From JABMMZ01 sp964438995 (GTDB lineage: Bacteria; Bacteroidota; Bacteroidia; NS11-12g; UBA955): a DNA stretch of 64,000 nucleotides. Made by a program: the position numbers and the translations under genes. The stretch is taken from contig CAYTMQ010000008.1 of NCBI GenBank assembly GCA_964438995.1, positions 62,001 through 126,000 on the forward strand, written 5' to 3'. Shown one piece after another: positions 1 through 8,703 of the stretch. How positions within the stretch are numbered: the first letter of the stretch is position 1; each line of letters starts with the position of its first letter. The notes under the pieces are model-generated. The model worked only from the letters and a program-made list of their open reading frames with translations, made no database searches and was not told the origin of the DNA.

Positions 1-975
1 TCTAGCGTTGATGCCTTCGTAATTCAATTTCTTACAAATCTTTTCTACATTGTGTTTTGTTTCGATGAAGACCAATACTTTTTCATATTCATCTAAATCT
101 AACATGTCTTTTAACACCAAAAACTTGTCTTCTCCTGGTTGAATTCTCACCGAAGTTTGATCGACGTTGGTACTAGTGGTGTGACCGTTGCTAACTCTTA
201 CTTCAAAAGGATTATCAAGTAATTTGTTGATGATGTGTTTCTGACTAGCATCTTCTGTTGCCGACAACAAAATCGTTTGATTTTTATTGATGGCCGAATC
301 TACCAATTGTAAGATATCGTTTAAAAAGCCCATGTCCAACAATCTGTCGAATTCATCTAATACAACCGTATTGAATTTAGACATATTTAAGGCTCTAGTA
401 TTTTGCATGTCTTTTAAACGACCAGGTGTTCCGATAACGATGTGCTGACGACGCTTTAGGTCGCTGATATTCCTACCAACACTTGTACCACCAATTAAAT
501 TGATAGAATACAAACCCAATCCTTTTGCTAATGTTTTAAACTCATCCTCTACTTGAACAGCCAATTCGCGTGTTGGTACTATGACCAAGATTTGAGAATC
601 TGCTTTTTGATTGATGAGTTGTTGGATCAAAGGCATTAAATAGGCAGCAGTTTTACCTGTACCTGTTTGAGCAATACCCATAATATTTCTGCCATCTAAC
701 ACAGCTTGCAAACACTTTTCCTGAATTTCAGTTAAATGTTTAAAGTTGCGTGCTTGTAAATTTTGAATAATACCTTGATGAATTGGCAATGATTCTATTG
801 CCATTTGTGGGACGTAAGCCGGAGCTTGTTCTTCTTTTACTTGTTTGTGTTGAGCATTCAACAATTGAGTTAACTCACCTTGGATGCTTTGATTCTTTTT
901 TGACTTGCCAGCACCTTGTGCTCGCGCATTTCTGCCTGTAGCAGAATGTCTTTTGTTTCTGTTAATTTGATACAT
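1..975 (-). CDS. DEAD-box ATP-dependent RNA helicase, N-terminal 325 residues (3' end outside window)
   Basis: The gene starts at 975 and runs off the left edge, so the C-terminus is missing. Superfamily 2 helicases of this type unwind short RNA duplexes in the cytoplasm, in ribosome assembly or mRNA turnover. Visible in order are a basic N-terminal tail (residues 1-45), a Q-motif-like stretch near residue 85, motif I AQTGTGKT (about 101-108), PTRELA, TPGR, motif II and motif III SAT, then the start of the second RecA lobe with the VLVF strand. Motif II reads DEFD (D207-D210) rather than DEAD. The basic tail and motif set resemble RhlE/CshA-like helicases, but the subfamily cannot be fixed without the C-terminus. 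Confidence 0.93.
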   Translation of the reverse strand, partial: MYQINRNKRHSATGRNARAQGAGKSKKNQSIQGELTQLLNAQHKQVKEEQAPAYVPQMAIESLPIHQGIIQNLQARNFKHLTEIQEKCLQAVLDGRNIMGIAQTGTGKTAAYLMPLIQQLINQKADSQILVIVPTRELAVQVEDEFKTLAKGLGLYSINLIGGTSVGRNISDLKRRQHIVIGTPGRLKDMQNTRALNMSKFNTVVLDEFDRLLDMGFLNDILQLVDSAINKNQTILLSATEDASQKHIINKLLDNPFEVRVSNGHTTSTNVDQTSVRIQPGEDKFLVLKDMLDLDEYEKVLVFIETKHNVEKICKKLNYEGINAR

Positions 976-1172
976 TATAAATTGTTATAAATCCGGAAGT
1001 GATAAAAATGCTCCTCATTCAATGAAGTAAAGAATTCCGAATCTTTTTCAGCTAAAACAGCGGTGAAGTGAAAAACCCTAAGTGGTTGTTGACGACAGAA
1101 TGAATTTCTGCTAAAAGTGCTACAAAGGTAGGTATAAACTACGGGATTAACTATTTTATTATTTAAATATCT

Positions 1173-1180
1173 TACATTTG
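1173..1180 (+). promoter_or_regulatory. Putative -7 element before the lipoprotein gene at 1204
   Basis: TACATTTG matches the Bacteroidota sigma-A -7 consensus TAnnTTTG and lies 23 bp upstream of the start codon. I see no clear -33 TTG at the usual distance. Confidence 0.5.
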
Positions 1181-1203
1181 AATTAAAAATTCCCTTATAA
1201 ACT

Positions 1204-1689
1204 ATGCCATCATTGGTAATTAGCAATTATTTTACAACTACAATCATTATCCTTGCTTTGGGTGTATCTTGTTCTACAGATAGGTCAGCTATACCAGACA
1301 ACTACATAGAATATGATGAAACCATCTATGCCTTAAGCGATAAAGACACCAATTTTTATCGCAACAATTTTATGCCTTATTATGCTGGTGTTACTTGGAT
1401 TAAGCGGACAAAATCAAAAAATTTAAATGTATCTATTCACAATACATGCGACAACAATAGAGGCAATCTGAGCAACCATAGAAGTGAAATCCAAATAGAT
1501 GTTATTGACCATGACTCAATAAAATCTTATTTCGGTAAAAGTACTACTTTGCCATTAACCATGATAGATGATAAAGGATATTTTGTATTTGATCACATCA
1601 AAGTATTTAATAGAAATAAATACGATTGGAGATTGATAGATTCTCTAGATGTTAAAATTGTTTCAGGTAGAATTAAGATGTACCCTTAA
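1204..1689 (+). CDS. Hypothetical lipoprotein
   Basis: A 161-residue protein opens with a hydrophobic leader (residues 8-22) ending in a lipobox LGVSC, so Cys23 should be lipidated and the mature protein anchored in a membrane facing the periplasm or surface. The mature part is polar, rich in Asp, Lys and Tyr, with no catalytic motif that I recognise. It lies alone on the plus strand, converges on the lipoprotein gene at 1686 with a four-base overlap of the 3' ends, and is preceded by a TACATTTG promoter element. Function is unknown. Confidence 0.75.
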   Translation: MPSLVISNYFTTTIIILALGVSCSTDRSAIPDNYIEYDETIYALSDKDTNFYRNNFMPYYAGVTWIKRTKSKNLNVSIHNTCDNNRGNLSNHRSEIQIDVIDHDSIKSYFGKSTTLPLTMIDDKGYFVFDHIKVFNRNKYDWRLIDSLDVKIVSGRIKMYP

Positions 1690-2603
1690 TACTGAACATT
1701 ACTTAAAGATACTTCAACATTGTTGTACAAGGATTGACATCCAGTAAATGATAATTTTGCATCAACAATCTTTACAGACAAATCGGATAAAGATACAGTT
1801 ACTTTTTTGAGTGCGTTGGTATAGTAAACCAATTCATTCGTTTTGTATTTGAAACACAAAGAAGCTTGAACAGGTGTCTGTGCCTCTTGAACATCCAATA
1901 GCACACTTTTTCTTGCTGTAGCAAATTCATATTTCCCTATTTGTATCGAAGACCCTAAATTAATGGCATAATACACACAATCTCGTATAACATCGTATTC
2001 GACATCGGTTGTACTTCCTAAATTGGTGACCGTTTTAATTGTCTTATTGTTCAAATCAATAGCAAACAAATCAGCAAAACTAGCAATGTACAAAAAACCT
2101 CCTCTTACAAAACTTTTGCCTGGTGCAATAAACAAATTGCTACCTGAATAACTGCCAATATTGGTTAACAATTTAGTTTGCAAATCGAATGCATATACAA
2201 AGCACGAACTAATACCAAAAGCTGAAATACACAACAATCTGTTATTTGATTCATCTAGCACCATATTCGCAATAAAAACACTGATTTGGTATGACCCAAT
2301 AATATTCCCCGTTTTGGTATCTATCTCATCAATATATTTAAATCCAATAGAATCTGTTTTTATGAGATATAAGAGAGATTGTTCTTTGTTTAATGCAGTG
2401 AAATTAGAGAGCGATTGATTGATTTTAGAACGCTTAAAAAGGAAGGCTTTATCATTGCTTGGGTCAACGCCAAATTTGGTTCCATTAGTCGCCATAACCC
2501 CAATGATGCCATTTTCAATTTTGAATGCAGAAGTTTCATTTGTCTTTTTACAAGATGCTACAAGAGTTAATATAAAAATGAATAGAGTTATCCGATCAAT
2601 CAT
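1686..2603 (-). CDS. Lipoprotein, beta-propeller-like, tandem paralogue 1 of 3
   Basis: I place the start at the ATG at 2603, because residues from there form a lipoprotein signal (MIDRITLFIFILTLVASC) with the lipobox VASC followed by KK; an upstream in-frame ATG at 2642 would bury this signal. The mature part of about 285 residues consists of repeated strands of the kind seen in beta-propellers, including a DTKTGNIIGSY unit and several AFDL/AIDL turns. It ends in a C-terminal motif with TGCQSLYNNVEV that its neighbour at 2663 shares. The two genes are 59 bp apart on the same strand and probably co-transcribed. Function is unknown; surface binding is plausible but unproven. Confidence 0.8.
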   Translation of the reverse strand: MIDRITLFIFILTLVASCKKTNETSAFKIENGIIGVMATNGTKFGVDPSNDKAFLFKRSKINQSLSNFTALNKEQSLLYLIKTDSIGFKYIDEIDTKTGNIIGSYQISVFIANMVLDESNNRLLCISAFGISSCFVYAFDLQTKLLTNIGSYSGSNLFIAPGKSFVRGGFLYIASFADLFAIDLNNKTIKTVTNLGSTTDVEYDVIRDCVYYAINLGSSIQIGKYEFATARKSVLLDVQEAQTPVQASLCFKYKTNELVYYTNALKKVTVSLSDLSVKIVDAKLSFTGCQSLYNNVEVSLSNVQY

Positions 2604-2662
2604 ACGAGGCAAATTAGTTGTTATGGCACAATGTGATTTCAAACAAAAAAAGTAGTTTAAGT

Positions 2663-3583
2663 TTATTCAATTTCATTTAAAGCAACCTCTACATTATTGT
2701 GCATAGATTGACACCCTGTAAGCATATATTTACAGGTCTCAACTTTATAGTCTAATGCATCTAAATCAATGGTAATTTTCTTCTGTCCACTGTAAAAGAA
2801 AAACATAGTATTAGATCTTAGATTTAAACACAATGAACCTTGAACAAAAGAATTACTGAAATTCAAATCCATTAACTTGTTCAATGTATTGTTACTAAAA
2901 TTGTATTTGTCCAATTGCATGCCAACACCGTTGCCAATCAATGCATAGGCCACATCGTTCACAGGGTCGTATTCCAAATCCCAACAATTGCCCATTGTAG
3001 TGACTTTTTTAATTTCCATAGTTGTAAAATCTAATACACTCAAATCGCTTAATGAGTTAAAATACAATTGGCCATTCCTCATGAAACTTTTGCCAGAATA
3101 TAAATAAAGGTTTGTACCACTAAAATTTCCCAAATATTGTAGCATCTTTTTACTCAAATCAAATGAATAAACAGTCAGTGAACTTGAACTAAGTGTCATC
3201 AAACACATCAACCTATTGTGTACAACATCAAATACTATGTTTGATAAACCATTAGGCAGTTCATATGAACCAGTTAACTCGCCCGTTTTTGTGTCAATTT
3301 CTTGCAAAAAATAGGTATACGTTGAATCTCTGAATTGAACATATAATTTAGATTGTTCTCCATTAAGTGCAGAGATTGTAGAATAATAATACCTGACTTT
3401 TGATTTCTTATAAATAAACTGTCTATCACTTATAGGATCGACAGCAACTGAATTTAATTTATCATATAAAATACCAATTAATCCGTTTTCAACTTTAAAA
3501 TTTGAATTTTCTGTTGATTTCTTACATGAATAAGTAAAAATTACAACAACAGTTCCCAAAAGAAATACAGATTTAAACCTCAT
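2663..3583 (-). CDS. Lipoprotein, beta-propeller-like, tandem paralogue 2 of 3
   Basis: A 306-residue protein starts with a lipoprotein leader whose lipobox ends at Cys20 (FTYSC), followed by KK. It aligns with its downstream neighbour throughout: the VENGLIGI start of the mature region, the EIDTKTGELTGSYEL unit, the GKSFMRNGQLYF strand, the EYDPVNDVAY unit and the terminal TGCQSMHNNVEV motif. The repeat spacing of about 40 residues suggests propeller blades. A TATATTTG promoter element lies at 3602-3609. No enzymatic residues are recognisable. Confidence 0.8.
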   Translation of the reverse strand: MRFKSVFLLGTVVVIFTYSCKKSTENSNFKVENGLIGILYDKLNSVAVDPISDRQFIYKKSKVRYYYSTISALNGEQSKLYVQFRDSTYTYFLQEIDTKTGELTGSYELPNGLSNIVFDVVHNRLMCLMTLSSSSLTVYSFDLSKKMLQYLGNFSGTNLYLYSGKSFMRNGQLYFNSLSDLSVLDFTTMEIKKVTTMGNCWDLEYDPVNDVAYALIGNGVGMQLDKYNFSNNTLNKLMDLNFSNSFVQGSLCLNLRSNTMFFFYSGQKKITIDLDALDYKVETCKYMLTGCQSMHNNVEVALNEIE

Positions 3584-3601
3584 ATTTTAGTTGATTTCAT
3601 A

Positions 3602-3609
3602 CAAATATA
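3602..3609 (-). promoter_or_regulatory. Putative -7 element for the lipoprotein pair
   Basis: On the minus strand this reads TATATTTG, a match to TAnnTTTG, 18 bp upstream of the start at 3583. It probably drives the genes at 2663 and 1686 together. Confidence 0.55.
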
Positions 3610-3778
3610 ATTCAGTAAAATTGAAACTCCATCAATAAAGTGTCATAATAATTTTACTTTTTAAATTTTTGTTTGATGATTTTATTCTAGAATACTGTGT
3701 AACTCTTGATATATCAATGTTTGAGGCTACAACTATTAACCCACATTTTATGTCTAAAATGGCATTTATCAACCAAAC

Positions 3779-3799
3779 AAAAAGTCCGCTTACGCGGAC
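3779..3799 (-). terminator. Intrinsic terminator of the lipoprotein gene at 3855
   Basis: On the minus strand, GTCCGC-GTAA-GCGGAC forms a six-pair GC-rich stem with a tetraloop, followed directly by TTTTTG. It lies 56 bp after the stop codon at 3855 and separates that gene from the lipoprotein pair further downstream. Confidence 0.8.
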
Positions 3800-3854
3800 C
3801 AATTGCTTTGCTCATACTATATGTTTACTAATTTACTTTCGGCGACAAGGGATT

Positions 3855-4775
3855 TTATTTTGACTCTAAGACTTCTGAAGGCACATAAAAATTACCTTCA
3901 ATAACTTCTGTGTTAAACAATGGGAAATCTACCAACTCAAATTGACAATCTAATGTGTTTACATTGATTGTTACACGTTGCTTATCCGCATTATAAAAAT
4001 GGTAATCTCCTGTAGATTCATTGTACGATGTTGAGTTCAAAATCATCGTTTGCACGTTTGGATAGTTCTTAATTTCTACATCTTGATTGGTGGTAAAATC
4101 GTAAGAAAACAACGTAAACGTTTTGACATCTTTAGAATGCATGTAGTATACTTTATCTTTCTTTGAATCATATTTTATGCTATTGGTAATGCCTTTTAAG
4201 GTTTTTACCAATTTCACTTCCAAGGTATTCAAGTCAACACTTTTCAAATCATTACCACTTAACAAATACATCATCCCATTTCTAAAAAACACTGTTCCGG
4301 TTGGAATACCCATGTTCAATTTGATAGTACCTAAAGTAGTTTCCTGACCAGTACTTAGGCTGATTGAGGCAATGGTAAATTCATAATTTGTATTGGATGA
4401 TGATATGGCTACGATTTGGGCATTTTGCAAATCATATAGAATACCAAAGTAAAATCTGGACAAACTAAACGACCTAATGACTTCTCCGGTAGATGTATTG
4501 ATTTCGTCCATCCCTTTGTCTGAGCCAATGGTGTAATATCTTGTATGATCGGTGCTAACGGCACTCGGACCAACCACCACACCTCCATCGATCACCGACT
4601 TGAAGGCAAATTCATTGCTTTTAATCGGATCGATGGCGGCTACTACACTGCTACCTGTTTTGCAGCCGATAATAACATCATGGTAAGTAATGGTATTATT
4701 GACGTTGTCTTTCTTTTTACATGATACAACCAATACAGTTGCAATGAGAAATAATTTGGTGATTTTCTGTTTCAT
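3855..4775 (-). CDS. Lipoprotein, beta-propeller-like, tandem paralogue 3 of 3
   Basis: A 306-residue lipoprotein with leader MKQKITKLFLIATVLVVSC, lipobox VVSC, then KKKD. It has the same length and layout as the two genes downstream: a DPIKSNEFAFKS unit, an EINTSTGEVIRSF unit matching EIDTKTG in its paralogues, a GTVFFRNGMMYLL strand and a YDSKKDKVYY unit. It is more divergent and lacks the shared TGCQS C-terminal motif. It forms its own transcription unit, with a terminator at 3779-3799. Function is unknown. Confidence 0.78.
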   Translation of the reverse strand: MKQKITKLFLIATVLVVSCKKKDNVNNTITYHDVIIGCKTGSSVVAAIDPIKSNEFAFKSVIDGGVVVGPSAVSTDHTRYYTIGSDKGMDEINTSTGEVIRSFSLSRFYFGILYDLQNAQIVAISSSNTNYEFTIASISLSTGQETTLGTIKLNMGIPTGTVFFRNGMMYLLSGNDLKSVDLNTLEVKLVKTLKGITNSIKYDSKKDKVYYMHSKDVKTFTLFSYDFTTNQDVEIKNYPNVQTMILNSTSYNESTGDYHFYNADKQRVTINVNTLDCQFELVDFPLFNTEVIEGNFYVPSEVLESK

Positions 4776-4900
4776 AAAGTTTTTGTCAAAGGGTGCGTTT
4801 CATATTTAGACAATCATTTATTGCATTTCGATGCCTGACATTATAATTTTTTGTGATAAAACTATAAAAATCGTTGAAACAAATATTTGTAAGTATCTCT

Positions 4901-4908
4901 TATATTTG
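4901..4908 (+). promoter_or_regulatory. Putative -7 element for the pirin gene
   Basis: TATATTTG fits TAnnTTTG and lies 25 bp upstream of the start at 4934. A second TTTG at 4886-4889 is too close to serve as a -33 element. Confidence 0.5.
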
Positions 4909-4933
4909 TACTTAATCAACGAAAAAAAAATTT

Positions 4934-6079
4934 ATGGCTGAACCACTAAAACGCAGAAATTTTCTTAACAGATTGACCTTGGCTGTGTCAGCTTCATTGA
5001 TTGCACCAATTGATAATTTCTCTAAGACACTTAAAAAAATGCAAGAAGACAATACAAGCGTTGATCCTATTATTTCCACTCAAGCATTAGGATTTCAATG
5101 GGAAACATCTGACCCTTTTTTATTTTGCGTCCACCACGAGGACAATTTTCCTGCTGGAAACGCTCAAATGGGTCCCGACCCAAAACACTTTAACGGCAGA
5201 CACATGGGCGATGATTTCATTGTGAAAGATGGTTTCAGAATGTATCATGGAAAAACGGTACCTGGCTTTCCGGGCCATCCCCACCGAGGATTTGAAACTG
5301 TAACTGTTGTTAGAAAAGGATTGGTAGACCACGCTGATTCTATGGGAGCTGCAGGTAGATATGGCAATGGAGACGTGCAATGGATGACCGCAGGTAAGGG
5401 TGTTCAGCATTCAGAAATGTTTCCATTGATCAACTCTGATAAAGAAAATCCAATGGAGCTGTTTCAAATTTGGCTCAACCTACCTAAAAAGAATAAGATG
5501 GTTGACCCACATTTTAAAATGTTGTGGAGCGAAAGTATTACCAAATACGAATTTGAAGACAGCAACAAACACAAAACCAAGATAGAAATAATTGCAGGTA
5601 AAATTGACGACAAACAAGCTCCTGCTTGTCCTCCTAACTCGTGGGCAGCAGACCCTTTAAATGAAGTCGCCATTTGGAACATAAAAATGGAGGCCAATGC
5701 AACATGGACCATGCCAAAAGCCACTGCAGGTATTAACAGAACATTGTATTTCTATGAAGGAGAATCGGTTGTAATTGCTGGAATTACTGTTCCAAAATAC
5801 AATGCTATAAAAGTACTTCCTGAACATGATTTGGTGATTACTGCTCAAACAGAAGCTATTAGTATTTTAGTATTACAAGGCAAACCCATCAACGAGCCGG
5901 TGATACAATACGGTCCGTTTGTTATGAACACCAAAGAAGAAATACAGCAAGCATTTGAAGATTATCACAACACCCAATTTGGAGGATGGCCATGGAGCAG
6001 GTACGACCAAGTGCACGACAAAAGCAAAGGTCGTTTTGCCAAACATGCCGACGGCACCGAAGAAACCAAAGATGCTTAA
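4934..6079 (+). CDS. Pirin family bicupin protein with Tat-like leader
   Basis: A 381-residue protein of the pirin family, whose members are cupin-fold metal proteins, some with quercetin 2,3-dioxygenase activity. The N-terminal cupin carries the metal-ligand pattern HPHRGFE (H115, H117) and QHSEM (H159, E161), matching the four ligands of characterised pirins. The C-terminal half (about 240-345) is the second cupin. The first 25 residues read KRRNFLNRL followed by a hydrophobic, Ala/Ser-rich stretch, which resembles a twin-arginine signal; classical pirins lack one, so this copy may act in the periplasm. The gene stands alone between a divergent lipoprotein and a bidirectional terminator. 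The substrate is not predictable. Confidence 0.9.
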   Translation: MAEPLKRRNFLNRLTLAVSASLIAPIDNFSKTLKKMQEDNTSVDPIISTQALGFQWETSDPFLFCVHHEDNFPAGNAQMGPDPKHFNGRHMGDDFIVKDGFRMYHGKTVPGFPGHPHRGFETVTVVRKGLVDHADSMGAAGRYGNGDVQWMTAGKGVQHSEMFPLINSDKENPMELFQIWLNLPKKNKMVDPHFKMLWSESITKYEFEDSNKHKTKIEIIAGKIDDKQAPACPPNSWAADPLNEVAIWNIKMEANATWTMPKATAGINRTLYFYEGESVVIAGITVPKYNAIKVLPEHDLVITAQTEAISILVLQGKPINEPVIQYGPFVMNTKEEIQQAFEDYHNTQFGGWPWSRYDQVHDKSKGRFAKHADGTEETKDA

Positions 6080-6120
6080 CCCCACATAAACGAAGTAACC
6101 TAGAATTCTCGATATAGGAA

Positions 6121-6167
6121 AAACCCCGACAACCTCAGAACTCATAGAGGTGTCGGGGCTTTTTTTT
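6121..6167. terminator. Bidirectional intrinsic terminator between convergent genes
   Basis: CCCCGACA-A-CCTC (6124-6136) pairs with GAGG-TGTCGGGG (6147-6158) with one bulged base, followed by C and eight T on the plus strand. On the minus strand the same stem is followed by TTTTT. It serves the pirin gene and the T9SS cargo gene at 6181. Confidence 0.9.
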
Positions 6168-6180
6168 GTAGTTGAATATG

Positions 6181-7185
6181 TTATTTGTTAATGGTGATTT
6201 TGTGTGTTTTGATATCGTTACCTACTATTACATTTACGAAGTAGATACCGTTGTTTAATGATTCAGTGTTGTAAGTTATTTTACCAGACTCGATAGTACC
6301 AGCAATCTCAACTGATTTACCCATAGCATCGATGATTTGCACATTAGCAGATTCGATGTTCTCGCCAGAGATTGTGAATTGAGTAGTAGCTGGATTAGGA
6401 TACACTTGAAAGTTAACAGTGTTGTTCATTACTGCAACCAATGTATTGTATACAGTAGTTTTACCGTCTTTATCAACTTGCTTCAATCTGTAGTAGTTGA
6501 TACCGCTTGCTGCTGACTGGTCGTTGTATGAGTAGTTGTTTATTGTAGCTGATTCAGTAGAAGCATCAACTTTAGCAATTTTTGACCAGTTGATACCATC
6601 TGTTGAACGTTCAACTTCGAAATGAGAATTGTTTAATTCAGCGGCAGTTGACCAATCCAATTTAATGTGAAGGTCTTCTGGATAAGCATTGAATTCAATC
6701 AATTCAACTGGCAATGCAGTTGTTAAAGCCATGTTGATGGTTCTGCGGGTGATACCAGGACCTTCAATAACTAGAGCAAAAGTATTACAACCTAAAGAAG
6801 TTGGAGTAGCTGTTGCACAATCATTGCTTGGGTTCCAAGGATTAGAATTGGTGTTTCTTTGACCGCTTGTGTTTCTTGCATTTGTTGGCAATGATGTAAA
6901 GTTGTTGTATGAGCCACAAGCTAAAGTAGTTTGTAAAGTATATAAATTTCTAGGAATGCTGCTTCCACTGTATTGGATATCATAACTGATTCTTGTATTG
7001 AAGTTGTATCCCCATTTACAAGAGTTTGGAGCGTTGATTCTTACTACATCTAAAGTAATGTTAACTGAATAGCCTGTAGTAGATGTTACAGTAGTAGAAG
7101 CTTGACCGTTAATGTTGTTAATAGTTACGAAACTAACTAGAGCGATAATCGCTAATTTTAAATTGTTTAATCTTTTTGAGTTCAT
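6181..7185 (-). CDS. Secreted protein with type A T9SS C-terminal sorting domain
   Basis: A 334-residue exported protein. Residues 1-27 form a Sec signal peptide ending at NGQA. The mature N-terminal half is rich in Thr, Ser and Asn with several Cys and no catalytic motif. Residues about 175-250 look like a fibronectin-like linker domain (LPVELIEFNAYP ... NYYRLKQVDKDGKTTVY), very common next to this tail. The last 80 residues are a Por-secretion tail (VYPNPAT ... GIYFVNVIVGNDIKTHKITINK), the signal for export by the T9SS. It is probably a surface-attached or released protein; the ligand or enzymatic role is unknown. Confidence 0.88.
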   Translation of the reverse strand: MNSKRLNNLKLAIIALVSFVTINNINGQASTTVTSTTGYSVNITLDVVRINAPNSCKWGYNFNTRISYDIQYSGSSIPRNLYTLQTTLACGSYNNFTSLPTNARNTSGQRNTNSNPWNPSNDCATATPTSLGCNTFALVIEGPGITRRTINMALTTALPVELIEFNAYPEDLHIKLDWSTAAELNNSHFEVERSTDGINWSKIAKVDASTESATINNYSYNDQSAASGINYYRLKQVDKDGKTTVYNTLVAVMNNTVNFQVYPNPATTQFTISGENIESANVQIIDAMGKSVEIAGTIESGKITYNTESLNNGIYFVNVIVGNDIKTHKITINK

Positions 7186-7768
7186 TTTGTGTGGGTTATT
7201 TGTGTAATGTTAGCTTAAATACTTATTTCATTTTGTTAGGTATAAATACTTAATCTTAACGGTTACAAAATTACAGTCAGAAACCTTAAAAAAACCGATT
7301 TTCAAACTTCGCGAGCGCACATGCGATAATTTTAGAGTTAACCAACTCAGTATCTGAGAGAAAAATTTCAAAAATTTTTCATTTATATGCCTGAATATCA
7401 ACGTTTTATGAGTATTTTTACTTAGTCCGAACACCCATTTTTTACCTCAAAAACGTCATTTTTTTGTTCGAATAATCTAAAAATGTAAAAATACCTACTC
7501 AAATTAGGTCTTGTTTAAGGTCTAATTTTCATTCCTAGCTTATGTCCATATTTTACTAGCACCTTCGTGTTTAATGTCAAACTAACACTTACTAATAAGA
7601 CAAATAGATGGTATTAATACCTAAATTTCCAATTTCACATTAAACAAAATACCAAATCTCAAAACTGAGAGTTTATCCTTTTAAATCTATTTTTTATCGA
7701 TATTGAAGATTTATTTATTGTTTTTCGATAAATACTCAATAAGTTTGCATCATAAATTTAACAATATC
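7186..7768. other. Intergenic region, AT-rich, no gene seen
   Basis: This 583-bp gap separates two divergent genes. A minus-strand TAATTTTG at 7266-7273 may be the -7 element of the T9SS cargo gene. An inverted repeat AAATTAG (7501-7507) and CTAATTT (7522-7528) could be an operator or a weak hairpin. In-frame ATGs exist here (for example 7703), but the sequence before 7769 reads as 5' untranslated DNA. I see no RNA gene. Confidence 0.5.
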
Positions 7769-8359
7769 ATGAACACTAGTAATTTTAACAACCGATTAGA
7801 AAAGCTCCTTTCGAGCTCGTTCTTTTTCAACCTTGGTGGCACTAAGTCATTGAAATCTCTAAAAGCTTTTTCTTACATCATAGCATTTTTTGCTTTAATG
7901 TTTGTTGCTGCATACATCTATAAGTGGTCGGCAATCCCCAATGGTCAAACGACTTGGTTCAAATTGGTATTTAACGACATCAACATTTTGCCATTATACA
8001 CACAGTATAAACTTGTCTTTACAATCGTATCAATTCTAGAAATACTAAAACTTTTACTTGCGGCTCTTTTGTTTTTTCAATTGGCGAAGTTCTTTCAATC
8101 ATTGAATCCTGATGATCCTTTTAAGAACATTGACTCAAAATACTACATACTCAGAGTATTTGCAATTGCAGTAGTATTTTTTATTGTTGATACAATTTCT
8201 ATTCTATACTTACATTTTTTCGAGGAAGCATTGGGGATGAACCGTTCGCTTAGATTGTTTCATTTTGAATACCTATTCATCGTCTATTTCCTTTTTGTGT
8301 TTGCCAATATTTTTAAAAGAGGTGTAGATTTAAACAACGAAATTGATTTAGTAATATAA
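7769..8359 (+). CDS. DUF2975 family membrane protein
   Basis: I start this 196-residue protein at the ATG at 7769; an earlier in-frame ATG at 7703 adds a poorly conserved-looking extension. Four hydrophobic segments (roughly residues 32-52, 78-105, 130-155 and 165-185) give the four-helix layout of DUF2975 inner-membrane proteins. It ends three bases before an Xre-type regulator gene, the pairing usual for this family, in which the small regulator probably controls the membrane protein gene. The biochemical role of DUF2975 is not known. Confidence 0.82.
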   Translation: MNTSNFNNRLEKLLSSSFFFNLGGTKSLKSLKAFSYIIAFFALMFVAAYIYKWSAIPNGQTTWFKLVFNDINILPLYTQYKLVFTIVSILEILKLLLAALLFFQLAKFFQSLNPDDPFKNIDSKYYILRVFAIAVVFFIVDTISILYLHFFEEALGMNRSLRLFHFEYLFIVYFLFVFANIFKRGVDLNNEIDLVI

Positions 8360-8362
8360 GTT

Positions 8363-8569
8363 ATGCCAGTAATAGTAAATTTAGATGTGATGATGGCCAA
8401 GAGAAAAATCAATTTGAGTGAATTGTCTCAGAAAGTAGGAATTTCGTTGGCCAATCTTTCGGTTCTTAAAACAGGAAAAGGCAAGGCCATTCGATTCTCA
8501 ACATTAGAATCTATTTGCGAAGTACTTGACTGTCAACCGGGCGATATATTGGAATACAAAAAAGATTAG
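8363..8569 (+). CDS. Small Xre/Cro-type HTH regulator (YozG-like), partner of DUF2975
   Basis: A 68-residue protein made up almost entirely of one helix-turn-helix domain: VNLDVMMAKRKINLSELSQKVGISLANLSVLKTGK, followed by IRFSTLESICEVLDCQPGDILEY. The last motif is the signature end of the YozG-like Xre family. It begins three bases after the DUF2975 stop, so the two are translationally coupled. It likely represses its own operon; no operator could be assigned. Confidence 0.9.
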   Translation: MPVIVNLDVMMAKRKINLSELSQKVGISLANLSVLKTGKGKAIRFSTLESICEVLDCQPGDILEYKKD

Positions 8570-8640
8570 GACGATTTATTTATCGCCATTAACATAAAGC
8601 AAAACAAAATATTAAATTTCATTTAAATAGTTCAAAAGTA

Positions 8641-8648
8641 TAAATTTG
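8641..8648 (+). promoter_or_regulatory. Putative -7 element for the AraC-type regulator gene
   Basis: TAAATTTG fits TAnnTTTG, 55 bp upstream of the start at 8704. A weak TTTC lies 20 bp upstream, in the position of a -33 element. Confidence 0.45.
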
Positions 8649-8703
8649 CGTCAGAGAAAGGGTAATGTTCCAACTCCTTCTCTGCATTGTAATATTATAG
8701 TAA

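Noticed and set aside
975..1226. Minus-strand open frame of 83 codons between the helicase and the first lipoprotein
   Set aside because: It overlaps the promoter and start of the plus-strand lipoprotein gene, lacks a domain and has no supporting signal.
3669..3863. Plus-strand open frame of 64 codons
   Set aside because: It contains the terminator stem at 3784-3799 and runs opposite to the lipoprotein gene; no motif or leader signal supports it.
7186..7768. A small RNA or tRNA in the long gap before the DUF2975 gene
   Set aside because: No cloverleaf, no strong hairpin with T-run and no conserved motif was seen.
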